DNA of 64,000 bases from Sapria himalayana (taxonomy: Eukaryota; Streptophyta; Magnoliopsida; Malpighiales; Rafflesiaceae), in the NCBI GenBank assembly GCA_029783825.1, contig JAREIK010005321.1:1-64000 (forward strand). Reading direction: 5' to 3'. The notes below the pieces were generated by a model that saw only the letters and a list, made by a program, of their open reading frames with translations, was not told where the DNA came from and did no database searches. A program made the position numbers and the translations under genes. Each line of letters begins with the position of its first letter. The stretch's first letter is position 1. Of this stretch, positions 36,031 to 46,205 are shown one piece after another.

Positions 36031-36365
36031 TGTATTATTTTTAAGTATTGGAATATCCAATAAAAATATAACTCATGCCTGTATGAAAAAAAAAAAAAAA
36101 CAAAAAAAAAAAAAAAAAAAAAACAAATTCTCTTCGTGTGAAGAGATCTTGAATAAAACAAATTCTCTTAAATCTTGTGGGACATGCCAAACCATTTATT
36201 TCCATAACAATAAAAATACTTGTATCATTTATAAGTATTAGAATATCCAAAAAAAATACAACTCAATGCTCAATGCGACAATTTATCTCGTCCTGAAAAA
36301 AATTTTGAACAAAAAAATACTCTCAAATCTTATGAGGCATGCTAAACCATCTCTTTCCATGATAC
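36031..36365. repeat. 190-bp tandem duplication with poly(A) tract
   Basis: AAGTATTGGAATATCCAA at 36043 recurs at 36233, followed in both copies by AACTCA, a region with CAAATTCTCTTAAATCTT/CTCTCAAATCTTATG, and GGCATGC/GACATGC plus AAACCAT. The first copy contains a nearly uninterrupted A run (36086-36123) that the second lacks. Confidence 0.85.
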
Positions 36366-36708
36366 ATTATCTAAAATCATATGCACTAAAAAAGAATAAA
36401 AAATAATATTCAGTTAATGAGATATTTTATAATTAAAACAATATCTCTCTAAAATTATTTTGCAATACTCCTCCAAATAGGCGTGTTTGAGCTATAACCC
36501 TAAATTTTTGGGACACCTCAATTCAACAATAACTCTAATTTGAGATGTCCCAATTCAGCACCTGAATGATTTTTTGAGACACTTAATAATACAAAACATC
36601 CTACAATATTGAACATAGAAGATAAAATTAGGATTTCAGAAAATCAAATTGATATTCCAAAGTTGTAATTCATGCACCACCACATTGTCATTTCCCTACC
36701 AATGCTCT

Positions 36709-36716
36709 ACCATCAC
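36709..36716. repeat. Target site duplication of hAT C, left
   Basis: ACCATCAC precedes TAGAGGTTTCAAACGGG and is identical to 40308-40315. Confidence 0.88.
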
Positions 36717-36752
36717 TAGAGGTTTCAAACGGGTCGTGCCAACCCAGCCCAA

Positions 36753-36795
36753 GGCACGGCACGAAAATAACCCATGTATGTGCTCGTGTCGTGCC
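36753..36795. repeat. Left-end stem-loop of hAT C
   Basis: GGCACGGCACGA and TCGTGTCGTGCC (12-bp arms, one mismatch) are separated by 19 bases, centred about 57 bp from the left terminus. Confidence 0.75.
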
Positions 36796-37250
36796 AAAGC
36801 CAACCGGGCCACATGTTGGGCCAAGCACGGCCCAGTACCAAGGCCCGTAGGCATGGTATCTCGGCACGAGCCGAGATATGCCCGAGCCCAAACAACAACC
36901 CAATGCCCCGACTTGAACCCGATAAAGCGAGGCCGAATCCCAACTAATCCGAAAGTTCAATCAGACCAGAACCCGACCCACAATCTTTTTCAGCCCGAGT
37001 CCGAGGCCTGATTCCATATTTTCATTCCATTCCAAGAGCAAATACTTCTGCAATGAAAATCATTTAGGTCGATTCAACAGTCAAATCAATCCAATGGTAA
37101 AAAAAATTAATGTAAACCATTAGATTTTGCATCCAACGACTATGGAGCATGAATCCGACGACCCTAAAAATTCTGCCTATTTTTTTTTAATTATTAAAAA
37201 TTAAAAAAAAATCTAAAAAATACTTTTTTTAAAAAAAAATTCTAATGATC

Positions 37251-37360
37251 TATAAAATCTCCCCTCCTCATTTTAAAATTTGTTTTTTTTATATAAATTT
37301 TTTGGCTCTTACTCTTCTCTCTCTCTCTCTCTAATTTTTTCTCTCTCAAGATTTCGACAT
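37251..37360 (+). promoter_or_regulatory. Putative hAT C core promoter and CT-rich leader
   Basis: TATAAAA at 37251 is followed by TCTCCCCTCCTC and a long CTCTCTCTC run (about 37317-37333). The arrangement is shared with copies B and E. Confidence 0.55.
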
Positions 37361-37654
37361 TTTACATTTCGACCTTCGAGACTCAGCTTTGGCCTTTGGT
37401 GTGGATTATGGTGGGTGTGTGGTGCGGATATATAAAAACTAAAGTTTAGGCATTTTGATTTACTCGTATTTTTTTTTTATTAGTTTTTTAAGTTTTAAAG
37501 TTTAAAATTTAAAAAATTATGCTCTCTAGTCTAATCTCTCTCTCTCTCTGCTCTCTAATCTAAAAATTAAAAAAATTAAAAAATAACAAATAAGAATTTA
37601 AATAAGGAGAATAAAATTAATTTTAATTTAGAAAAATAAAAATCCTACAAAAAG

Positions 37655-39705
37655 GTCCGAGAGTGCTAAAACTTTGGTTTCTCCGGTTACTTCGACCCAA
37701 ATATCTAAAAAATAAAAAACTAAAATAATTTCAGTAATTTAGACTCACTTTAATATAATAAAATAAAAAAAATTTAAAGATAACGAAAAAAAATCGACAC
37801 GGTACAAATATTGTAAAAAAATTTAAACTATAAGAGCTCTGTGTAACTTGACATCTTAAGAGACATACCAAATTATGCATCAAAAAATATAATGTTTTAG
37901 ATCATAGGCAAACCCAACTCAGCGTCAGCGATGACTTTTTTGAAGCTAGATCTAGTTCAGTCTCAAATTTTACCAACTTCATATGTCACAACGAGTTGAG
38001 AAGGAAAGATATGTCCAAACTGACCACCATGATGGATCTTCTGATTAGATTTTCGGAGAATCCAAAAGTAGTCAGTAATCATGCTGACATATTTTTAGTC
38101 TGGATATCATAGGATTCCTATGTCAACATTTAGGAACGACATACTAAAATATTATAAGTTAGAAAAATAATAATAATTAATAAATTTATGTAATATAATG
38201 GAATAGTATCCGTAAAGACCGATATATGAACGAGTGATGATGATGTATTTTATGCATACCTCACCACCTACTATGTAGATTCTAAATGGATATTAAATAA
38301 AAAAATTTTAATATTCCTGAGATTCTTCATCCTCATGATGACCCTGCCATTTTTGAATGCATCATAAAAATATTTAGAGAATATAAAATTCAAAATAAAA
38401 TTTTTTGTATCACATTCGATAATATATCTAATAAGAGAGTAGTGATTAATATGTTTATTAAGAATATTAGAGATGAACCATTAGAAAAATTTTACATATT
38501 AGATGCATATGTTACGTGATTAACCTAATTGTACAAGCGGTGATGAAGGTGTGTGCCCTCGCTTTAGAAAACAAATATAACTCACTAAAATATATTTGCA
38601 CGTCATATAAACAAGAGTTCGATAATCACTGTTTGTTTGCGAATCTTAAGAAAAAAAATTTCAATTAAATGTGAGACGCCATTAAAATTACACTTATCTG
38701 ATATTGAAGTTATGTGTTGGATACGAACACATGATATCCGATTACGCCAATAGTAAGATTGACGAACTTATTATTGACGACACTGACGGGACTATAGAAA
38801 TTTCATTTATGAAATTCCTAAAAATTTTTTATTATATAACAAATGTGTTCGTCAATTTATACTCTCACGACTTATATTACACTCAGGTACATATGCAATA
38901 TTAGTAACATATTTAAGAAGTATCAAGATGACCCAACACTTAGCGATATAATTATAGAGATAATAACCAAATACTTAAAATATTAGTCCACCATTTTATC
39001 CCTTTATTGTCTTGTTGCTGTATTAACCCTAGGATTTATGTAAAAGAGGTGAAAAAATATTTTGACTTGTATTTCCTCGTGCATGACCCTTGAAGACACA
39101 CCTGAAAGATTCATCCACGAGAAGTGACTGAGCTGTTTACATAGTACGATAATAAGTATAGTAATAGTAGTAGTGAGACTCTGAGTATGAACATGAATAC
39201 CATATTCGGAGATGAGTTTTTCATTCAATTAATGAGAGGAAAATGACAATGTGAACCATCGAATAAGAGCAAGCTGTTTCGGTACTTAAATACAGATTAC
39301 TACTCAATCATATCATTATCTGATACTAAGAATTTTGATATATTATAGTATCGAGACACGAGATCATACCAGTCTACCTTTCCCGTAATATCTAAGATGA
39401 CTAGAACTACTAACTCCTCCAGTATCGAGCATAACATCGGAGTCTATTTTTTCTATTGCAGTAAATATAATTTCGGATAAGTGTCTATTTTTTCTATTGC
39501 AGTAAATATAATTTCGGATAAGAGATTTAGATTATATCCAGATATTGTTGAGACTTTAGCATGTATGAAGGATTTAGAGAATTCAAGCTTGAGTAAACAA
39601 GATTATGCTGGGACTGCAACAAAAATGGAAGAGTTAATTGCTGATGATGATACATGTGATACTAATATTGAGGATGATATAATAATTGATGACGTTGACG
39701 ATTAA
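37655..39705 (+). pseudogene. hAT transposase pseudogene, copy C
   Basis: Order of blocks: BED start with the Trp codon changed to TAG before THFN (about 37737); NAYYVDS-like region (about 38260); an IRDEPLEKFYILD/CYVINLIVQAVMKV region (about 38470-38550), the FHxRCxxHIxNLIV block; FYYITNVFVNLYSHDLYYTQ (about 38820-38880); CCINPRIYVKEVKKYF (about 39010-39060); and the dimerisation C-terminus. The last open frame (39481-39705) contains FSIAVNIISDKR, then PDIVETLACMKDLEN, then an Asp-rich tail to the stop. This matches the hAT C-terminal FSxGGRVxSxxRxxLxPxxVEALxCxKDW block. A 41-bp tandem duplication just before it destroys the frame. The family catalyses hAT cut-and-paste transposition; this copy is inactive. 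Confidence 0.88.
39442..39523. repeat. 41-bp tandem duplication in hAT C transposase
   Basis: GTCTATTTTTTCTATTGCAG at 39442 and its continuation to 39482 are repeated exactly from 39483. Forty-one is not a multiple of three, so the duplication adds a frameshift at the dimerisation domain. The two copies are essentially identical, so it is recent. Confidence 0.95.
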
Positions 39706-40223
39706 CAATTAATTACTTTGACGGTTGAAGATTGTTGGATTGTGACAATTATGTCCCATATTTAATTTTAATTTACTCATTTATATTTTATTTATGTTTT
39801 TTAATTTTTATTGTAATATTACTTAAGTCTTGAGTTTATGTATTTGTGAATTGATGCATTTGATGCTTGAAACTTGAATATTAATTTTTTATGAATTATC
39901 ATTTTGGCATTGGTTTTTAATTTTATTCATATTTAAGTTTTAATATTTTATTAATTCATACACTTACACTAATACACATTTAGTTTTATTTATGTTGATC
40001 TCTTTATTATAATAAATAAACTTAATATTTTATTAATTTAAAAAATAAAATTTAAATTAATTATTATTTATAGTTAACTATTAACATTAACTAATTACTA
40101 AAAAGAATAAAAACAACTTTTAAAGTATTAAAATTATAAATATAAATTAAATACTAATCTAAATAAAATTATTAAATATTAAAAACTAATGGTACGAGCC
40201 CGACCTGGCGCATTTTCTTAACA

Positions 40224-40242
40224 TGTCGAGCCAGGCTCGACA
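40224..40242. repeat. Right-end palindrome of hAT C
   Basis: TGTCGAGCC, central A, GGCTCGACA; perfect 9-bp arms centred 74 bp from the right terminus. Confidence 0.92.
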
Positions 40243-40307
40243 CGATGGCCCGGTTATGCCACCTAAATTGCAGCCAAGCTAGCCTGGACCGACCCGTTGA
40301 ATCCTCT

Positions 40308-40315
40308 ACCATCAC
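40308..40315. repeat. Target site duplication of hAT C, right
   Basis: ACCATCAC, identical to 36709-36716. Confidence 0.88.
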
Positions 40316-42129
40316 ACCACGGGACACATTGCTCCTGACCCTTTACACACTCTGTCGATGCAGTGGTCATCAATGCACAACAACTATACACAGTATTAAT
40401 GCACAATAATTGTGCAAGATTTCTCTTCCAGAAGGTGTGTGCACTATGCCGGTGTAGTACACATATTTCTCTTACAAGAATAGTATCCTTCAATATCATT
40501 TTGTTACCATGTATAAACTCAAGAATATAGAAAATTAATAAAATACTCAATAATCAAATACATAATATAATTCGAATATATAATAGGCATCTCTTATTGG
40601 AGCAGCCTACACATTAAATGTCTCATCAACATAACAAAAAAACAAACACAAAAACTAAAAAATTACACACATATCGTTTATTTTTTAGAGATAGTTGTTT
40701 ATACTATTTTCATTATCATTGTAATATGATATTGAAGCTTAGGCAACAACTAATATCGTTGTCTCACCACATTGTTGGAGACAACCATCTACATCACCAT
40801 GTCACTGCATTAGCATGACCACCCATAGTAACACAAGACTATGACAATTGCTCAAGTAATGCAATTTTCAATGTAAATGTGAATCATCATTAAATGACTG
40901 TTTTGATAATAATGGACATGAAAACATAATCATATTAAATGTGAATCAACACAAGACTATGCCAATTAGCATGGCACCATGCAATTTTCAATATAAATGT
41001 GAATCATCATCCAAATACAGCAACTACCCGAAGAAAGAAATGAGTATTCATCTTATGTTTTACTATGAGGATCCTAGCGAGTATAGTGAGAATCCTTTCC
41101 TAGTGTAAATACTCTGGATTATATGATAAAACAAGTCATGAAGTTTGACAAACTTTTCAAACTTAAAGATTCCGGCTGATTTACTATTAATCAAGAGATA
41201 CACAGCTCATCTGATTATATGAGAAATTTGAAAGTAGCATAATTATGTCAAAATTAAAAACATCTAATTTTCAGTGGATGAAAATATTTTTTTAGGTTTA
41301 CGAGCTTATCAAGATAATTCAATAGTTTTGCAGACCCAAGGTTAGAGAATAAGAACACTCACGCCTTGTGTACCAATTTGCACTCTAACATTGTAAATAT
41401 TGCACATCAACCCACACAAATCCCTACGCAAAGATTGTGTACCAATTGCACAAATTATAAGTGCACTATGCACTGTGCACTTCACCACAAATTCAACCCA
41501 TAGCTTACTCTGATACCATATACAAACTCATTCATGCAACAATAATGTAACACTTGGATCATAAAACTTATACAAGCATTTATCGTATATAACAAGTAAA
41601 TCCTAATTATAGCATCTCATAAGATGAGTCCTCTAATCAATATAATAATAAAACAAAAAATATACTAATTATAGTGAAATTGTAAATTTTAAAAACTACA
41701 ATAAAATATATATTATTTTAATTTATCATATTTAAAGAAAGACATAATATGAATATTTTTTTTTCTTCAAATTGTGATTAATAATCTCTTCTCTTTAATT
41801 ATGTTTGATTCTCAATAATTCAATATTATAATTTTAGTTTATTATATAAAATATATTTTTGTATAAAATCCTGATTAATTATCAATAACATCCGATCTAG
41901 AGAACAAAAAAATTACGAAAATATTATACTGATTGATTGACAACTATAAAAATTTGCAAGTATACATACACAATACATAATTTTTTTTGTTTTACTTTTA
42001 TTTTATATAGTAGAGTTATAGAGAAATGAAATTTTTTTCCTCAACTCTTATATTTATAAATTCTAATAAGTAATAAATATATTCTATTTATTTTAATACA
42101 AAATTAATATTTTAGTTATTTTAATTTAT
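40316..42129. other. AT-rich sequence, no recognised gene
   Basis: Short frames (40263-40550 minus, 40618-40818 plus) have no recognisable domain. A repeat of 120-bp offset links 40831-40890 and 40949-41010 (shared ACACAAGACTATG and GCAATTTTCAAT blocks). On the minus strand TGGTATCAGAG at 41508-41518 looks like a tRNA-iMet primer site, so a decayed LTR element may lie here, but neither LTR nor coding sequence could be confirmed. Confidence 0.45.
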
Positions 42130-42469
42130 ATAATAATAACTAAACTAAAATATCCAAAAATAATTTGTCTCCGAGTCCTAATCTTGAATCTCTCCAAACA
42201 CAAAAAATTTAAACTTAATAAAAAACATAAACATAATTAAAAACACCTAATATTAGACCCACTTTAACATAATATAGTTCACTCTCATCTCTATAAAAAC
42301 ATATTAATGGATCCACTTTAACAAATTTAAATAAATACATATAATATAGAAGCCAAAAAATTTTATGAATATTATATATATATATACACACACACACACA
42401 AAATTTGAGATGAAATTAGATATCTAAAAAGGCATGAAATAATTTATAAAAAAAAATATGATTTATTAG
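42130..42469 (+). pseudogene. hAT copy D, 5' part (BED-finger fragment)
   Basis: A BED-finger-like start with the Trp codon changed to TAG before THFNII (about 42252-42270), and a second WIHFNKF-like match near 42310. These match the N-terminal block of copies B, C and E. The coding region stops here and resumes at 47058 after a gypsy element, so the two parts are probably one split hAT. The left terminus was not identified. Confidence 0.55.
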
Positions 42470-43123
42470 ATGTAAGGTAGCTAACAAGTAAGACGAAATA
42501 ATCCTTTAGCTTATGATGGACCAATGACAAAATAAAAAATCAAAAAATTCCATCAAGTATTAAATTTATTTATCAGTCATGTTGTGAGCAAGATATACTT
42601 TAGTATTAAATCAACATCCAAACTGGAATAATTTGACAAGTGGCATGTATCTATTACAAAGCATGACAAAGAATCAAAACTAAACTAATTTGAAAAGTAG
42701 CATGCTCTTATTGGTGAGAATGACAATATATTTTATGCCTTCTTTTATGCTCTTTATATAAGGAATTTTTTTTAAATAATTAGTGGCTTTTTATTTTCAT
42801 TCAAGCCTATAAATAGAGCACCTTTGTATAAAATAAAATCAGATTTTAGAATACAAATACATTCCATTTAAAAGGTTCTTTCACTTTATTCTTAAAATTA
42901 CTAGTTTAGTAAATTTAATTTTATTAATATATTTGATTAATTTTCAAGACTAATAGAAAATTTTAATATTAATTAAACTCATACCTTTTTATATCCAAGT
43001 ATTACTTTATTAAGCAAGGGGGTTGGAACAACAAAGTACTTAATCAAACTACAAATTGAGTCTTGGGAAATAGGTTCAAGCATATTTGTGCGAATGCATC
43101 ATTGTTAGATTGAGATCGTATCA
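42470..43123 (+). mobile_element. Gypsy polyprotein tail plus LTR (upstream partial unit)
   Basis: From about 42470 to 42608 the sequence aligns with the end of the gypsy polyprotein at 46340-46450 (shared CCTTTAGCTTAT, TTAAATTTATTTAT and TGTGAGCAAGAT blocks). It is followed by an LTR (42609-43123). A normal 5' LTR would not be preceded by polyprotein sequence, so this is the tail of another copy sharing the LTR. Confidence 0.82.
42609..43123 (+). repeat. Gypsy LTR, left/shared
   Basis: About 515 bp aligned with 46544-47057: shared AACATCCAAACTG, GACAAGTGGCAT, CTTCTTTTATGCTCTTT and TAATTAAACTCATA blocks. CTATAAATAGAGCACC near 42820 is a good TATA box for the LTR promoter. It ends two bases before the primer site. 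Confidence 0.9.
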
Positions 43124-43125
43124 GT

Positions 43126-43137
43126 TGGTATCAGAGC
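43126..43137 (+). other. tRNA-iMet primer-binding site of gypsy element
   Basis: A perfect TGGTATCAGAGC lies two bases after the LTR end, the standard position for priming minus-strand DNA synthesis. Confidence 0.93.
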
Positions 43138-43223
43138 AAAACTTGGGATTTGTTCTCCTATTTCAATTCCTTCTTATCTCATCTATTTTTCATCTATATT
43201 AAAAAAATATTCAAAACAAATGA

Positions 43224-43263
<40 letters not shown>

Positions 43264-43519
43264 TGTATAAGTATGTATGTATATATATTTCAGCATTCTT
43301 GCTTAGAAAACATTTTGATTTGTTCTCTAGCTTTAATTTCCAATTTCTTGATGTTTATAAGTTTGTGTATTTTAAAGCTACAACTTATTTTAATTGATTG
43401 ATTAATTTTGTGGTGATTGAAACTTACTATTTTATTTAATTTAAAAAAAATTATGTTCTATCCTTTCAATTTGTTGAGAATAAACACGTGAGGTAGAAAA
43501 TTATTTCTTTATTTTAACC

Positions 43520-44420
43520 ATGGCTCAAAAATCATCTGCTGAATATGCAATGTCTGAGAAAGAATTGATTGTTGAGATTGATGAGTTGCATTCTCAGCAA
43601 CAAGGGGAGGAGTCACGCAACCATAAGAGGGAAAGAGAGCATGGAGAGTCTAATCACACTCAATACAGGGGTAAAAAATAAGGTTAATACTAATTTAGAG
43701 TTATAACAAACTTACCATACTTTCTTTCAAAGGTATGAGTGACCCTAAAGCTTATCATGAGTGAGAAAGAAAAGTTAAGAGGGTATTTGAATATCATAAC
43801 TATAGTGAAGAGAAAAAGGTTAAACATATTATTGAATTCACTAAGTATGCTTCTATTTGGTGGGATCAATGAGTGAGAGGTAAGAGACAAAATAATGAGA
43901 ATGAAATTAAAACCTAAGGTGAGCTTAAAAGAAGTATGAGAAGCAATATATTCCTTCTCATTACTATCAGAAATTGTATAATAAGCTACAAAGCTTAGTG
44001 CAAGGCTCTAGAAGTGTGAAATTGTATTATCAAAAGATAGAGATAATCATTATTAAGGCTAATGTTGAGGAGGATAGTAGGGTCAATATGGCACATTTCC
44101 TGCATGATTTAAAAATAAAAAACTGCTAATATTATTGATTTACATCAGTATGTAAATATAAAGGATATGCTACATATGACAATCAAGATTAAGAATCAAT
44201 TGAAGTAAAAGAGCAAGAACCTTATTCCTACATCAGATTGGAGGTCCAAGTGAAATAAAAAATCAATCTCATTAGAAGGACAAAAAAGTTTCAAAAAAAA
44301 TTAAGGGTAATACTAACTCCAAGAAAAATACACAGAGTGAGTCCAAACAAAAGATGATTCAATGTTTCAAATGCCTAGGATATGAATATATCTTTTTTCA
44401 ATTTCCAAATAAGTACATCA
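43520..44420 (+). pseudogene. Gypsy gag remnant
   Basis: ATG at 43520 opens MAQKSSAEYAMSEKELIVEI, then a charged HKREREHGES region. After a frameshift the retrotransposon gag domain follows: GMSDPKAYHE, VKRVFEYHNYSEEKKVKHII, FTKYASIWWDQ and MRKQYIPSHYYQKLYNKLQS (about 43733-44000). A degraded CCHC knuckle reads CFKCLGYEY (44363) with the His and last Cys lost. Stops occur throughout, including TGA in place of Trp codons. Gag would build the particle; this copy is dead. Confidence 0.88.
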
Positions 44421-44649
44421 TGACAATCAAGAATGATAAAATTATTTATGCTAGTGGTGATGAAGATGGCAAAAGAGAGTAATTCTGATGAAATGCCTGA
44501 ACATGAGGATTATTTTCACAAGAAATCATACAAGAACAACCACAAGTTGATATCTATATTACTATTCAAGCTCTTAATATTCAGCATGGGGATGATGAGA
44601 TTCAAAGAGAAAATATTTTTCACACTAGATATTTAGTGCATGACAAAAT

Positions 44650-45830
44650 TTGTTGTATGATCATAAATGGAGGAAGTTGCAATAATATAGTTTAGCATAC
44701 TAGTGTAAAGAATAATGCTTCCTACTATTGAGTAAGACCTTATACTTTGCAATGAAATTAATATTGAGTGATAAACAAGTTATTGTATGATTATCATGGA
44801 ATTTAAAAAAAAATTGTTAATATCATCATCTTATTCCTAGAATAGATGATATACTTGACGAATTGCATGGGCCAATCATATTTATTAAGATAGATTTTAA
44901 GAGGCTATCATCAAATATGTAAGAAAAGAGGTAATGAATAAAAAATTGCATTTAAAACAAAATTTGACTTATATCAATGGTTAATCGTGCACTTTTGCTT
45001 AACAAATATACATAGCATATTTATGAGACTTATAAACCATATTTTATGTGCTTTCATTAGAAAATTAATTATTGTATACTTTGATGATATCTTCATATAT
45101 AGTTGTTCCTATGAGGAACATCTTGAGCATATTTGTTTGGTTTTGATTTCTTTGATAGATGAATCTTTAAATGTTAACGTTAAGAAGTGTGATTTTTACA
45201 TAGATAGACTTGTATTTTTGGTTTTGTTATTAGTGCAAAAAGTATCCAAGTTGATGAAGCAAAAGTGAAAGCAGTCAAAGAATTGCTTACACCCAAAAAT
45301 GTGAGTTATGTGCATAGGTTTCATGATCTTGCAAGCTTCTATCATTGATTTGTCAAGCACTTTAACACCATTGTTGCACCATTTAATGAGTTAGTCAAGA
45401 AAGATATAAAGTTTGAATGGGTAAAATCTCTAGAACATTCAATATGCTCAAGGACAAACTAACTTTTTTTATCTCTTTCGACTTTTCAAAAACTTTGAAA
45501 TTGATTGTGATGTTTATGGTATAGGTAATGGAGATGTTCTAATGCAAGATGAGAAGCCAATAGTCTACTTTAGTGAGAAGCTTAATAGCACAAGTATAAC
45601 ATTTCTAAGTTATAATAAAGAAATCTATGCACTTGTAAGAACAATAGATATTTGGCAGTATTACTTATTGCGAAAAGAGTGTGATTCATGATGATCATAA
45701 ATCTTTGAAGCATTTAATGGGACAAAACATACTAAATAAACTCCTTGCAAAATGAAACGAATTTATTGAAGCATTTCCTTATATCATAAAGTACAAGCAA
45801 AGGAATAGATAATGTTGTAATTAATAGACT
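44650..45830 (+). pseudogene. Gypsy reverse transcriptase and RNase H remnant
   Basis: IDDILDELHGPIIFIKIDF (about 44844) is the DDLLDxLxGAxxFSKIDL block. The open frame 44987-45268 keeps IVYFDDIFIYSCSYEEHLEH with an intact YFDD catalytic box at 45077-45088, then KKCDFYIDRLVFL. The tether region (NVSYVHRFHDLASFYH) and RNase H follow (FEIDCDVYGIGNGDVLMQD, then KPIVYFSEKLN, KEIYALVRTIDIW, about 45490-45660). The family copies retroelement RNA into DNA. Frames shift repeatedly, so it is inactive despite the intact YFDD. Confidence 0.9.
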
Positions 45831-45834
45831 CTCA

Positions 45835-46066
45835 AGAAGGTACACTTTGTTTATTTCCTTAGAAGCAAAATTGCTAGGTTTTATTCATATTAAGAAGTTG
45901 TATGCAAATGATAGTGATTTTGAAACTGTCTATAATGCATGTGAAAAAGGTGCCCTGGATAAATATTATAGATATGATGATTTTCTTTTTAGGAAAAAAA
46001 CAAGTATGTATTTCTACTTGTTCTCTGCATGAGCTACTTGTGTGAGAGGCACATGATGATGAATTG
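45835..46066 (+). pseudogene. Gypsy integrase N-terminal remnant
   Basis: Frame 45847-46032 (ISLEAKLLGFIHIKKLYAND, then DFETVYNACEKG) is the linker ahead of integrase. In another frame SLHELLV-stop-EAHDDELI (about 46022-46066) resembles the SMRELLVxEAHxGGLMGH start of the integrase zinc-binding domain. The integrase catalytic core is absent: the homology stops exactly where a hAT-like terminus starts at 46069. Confidence 0.82.
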
Positions 46067-46068
46067 AT

Positions 46069-46205
46069 TAGAGGTGTTAAACAAGTCATATCATGTTAGT
46101 ATGACCTATTTTTGCAAGGCACAACATTGCAACCGTATCATGCCAAACACGGCAAGGTGTGATTCCCTTGTCGTGCCAAACACGGCATGGTATGATTCCC
46201 TTTTA
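46069..46205 (+). mobile_element. hAT-like terminal fragment replacing gypsy integrase
   Basis: TAGAGGTGTTAAACAAGTC is a good match to the hAT left ends in this window. GC-richer sequence follows, with two 33-bp tandem units (TGCCAAACACGGCA at 46141 and 46174). Gypsy polyprotein sequence resumes at about 46205. No right end or octamer repeat was confirmed, so it may be an end fragment joined by repair rather than a whole insertion. Confidence 0.6.

Larger units (their letters stand above)
35451..36716. other. AT-rich sequence with a 190-bp tandem duplication
   Basis: No recognised gene. The small minus-strand frame at 35759-35950 has no identifiable domain. Confidence 0.5.
36717..40307 (+). 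mobile_element. hAT transposon copy C, complete ends
   Basis: 3591 bp from TAGAGGTTTCAAACGGGTCG to an end reading AGAGGATTCAACGGGTCGG on the minus strand, flanked by identical octamers. GC-rich subterminal regions (36717-37020 and about 40186-40307) enclose an AT-rich interior with promoter-like TATA/CT leader and a plus-strand transposase pseudogene. It is the best-preserved hAT here: the last 74 codons are still open. An imperfect 12-bp inverted repeat (36753-36764 with 36784-36795) lies near the left end. Confidence 0.93.

Noticed and set aside
41508..41518. tRNA-iMet primer-site-like sequence on the minus strand
   Set aside because: It fits well, but no LTR pair or retroelement coding region could be found, so it is not annotated as an element.
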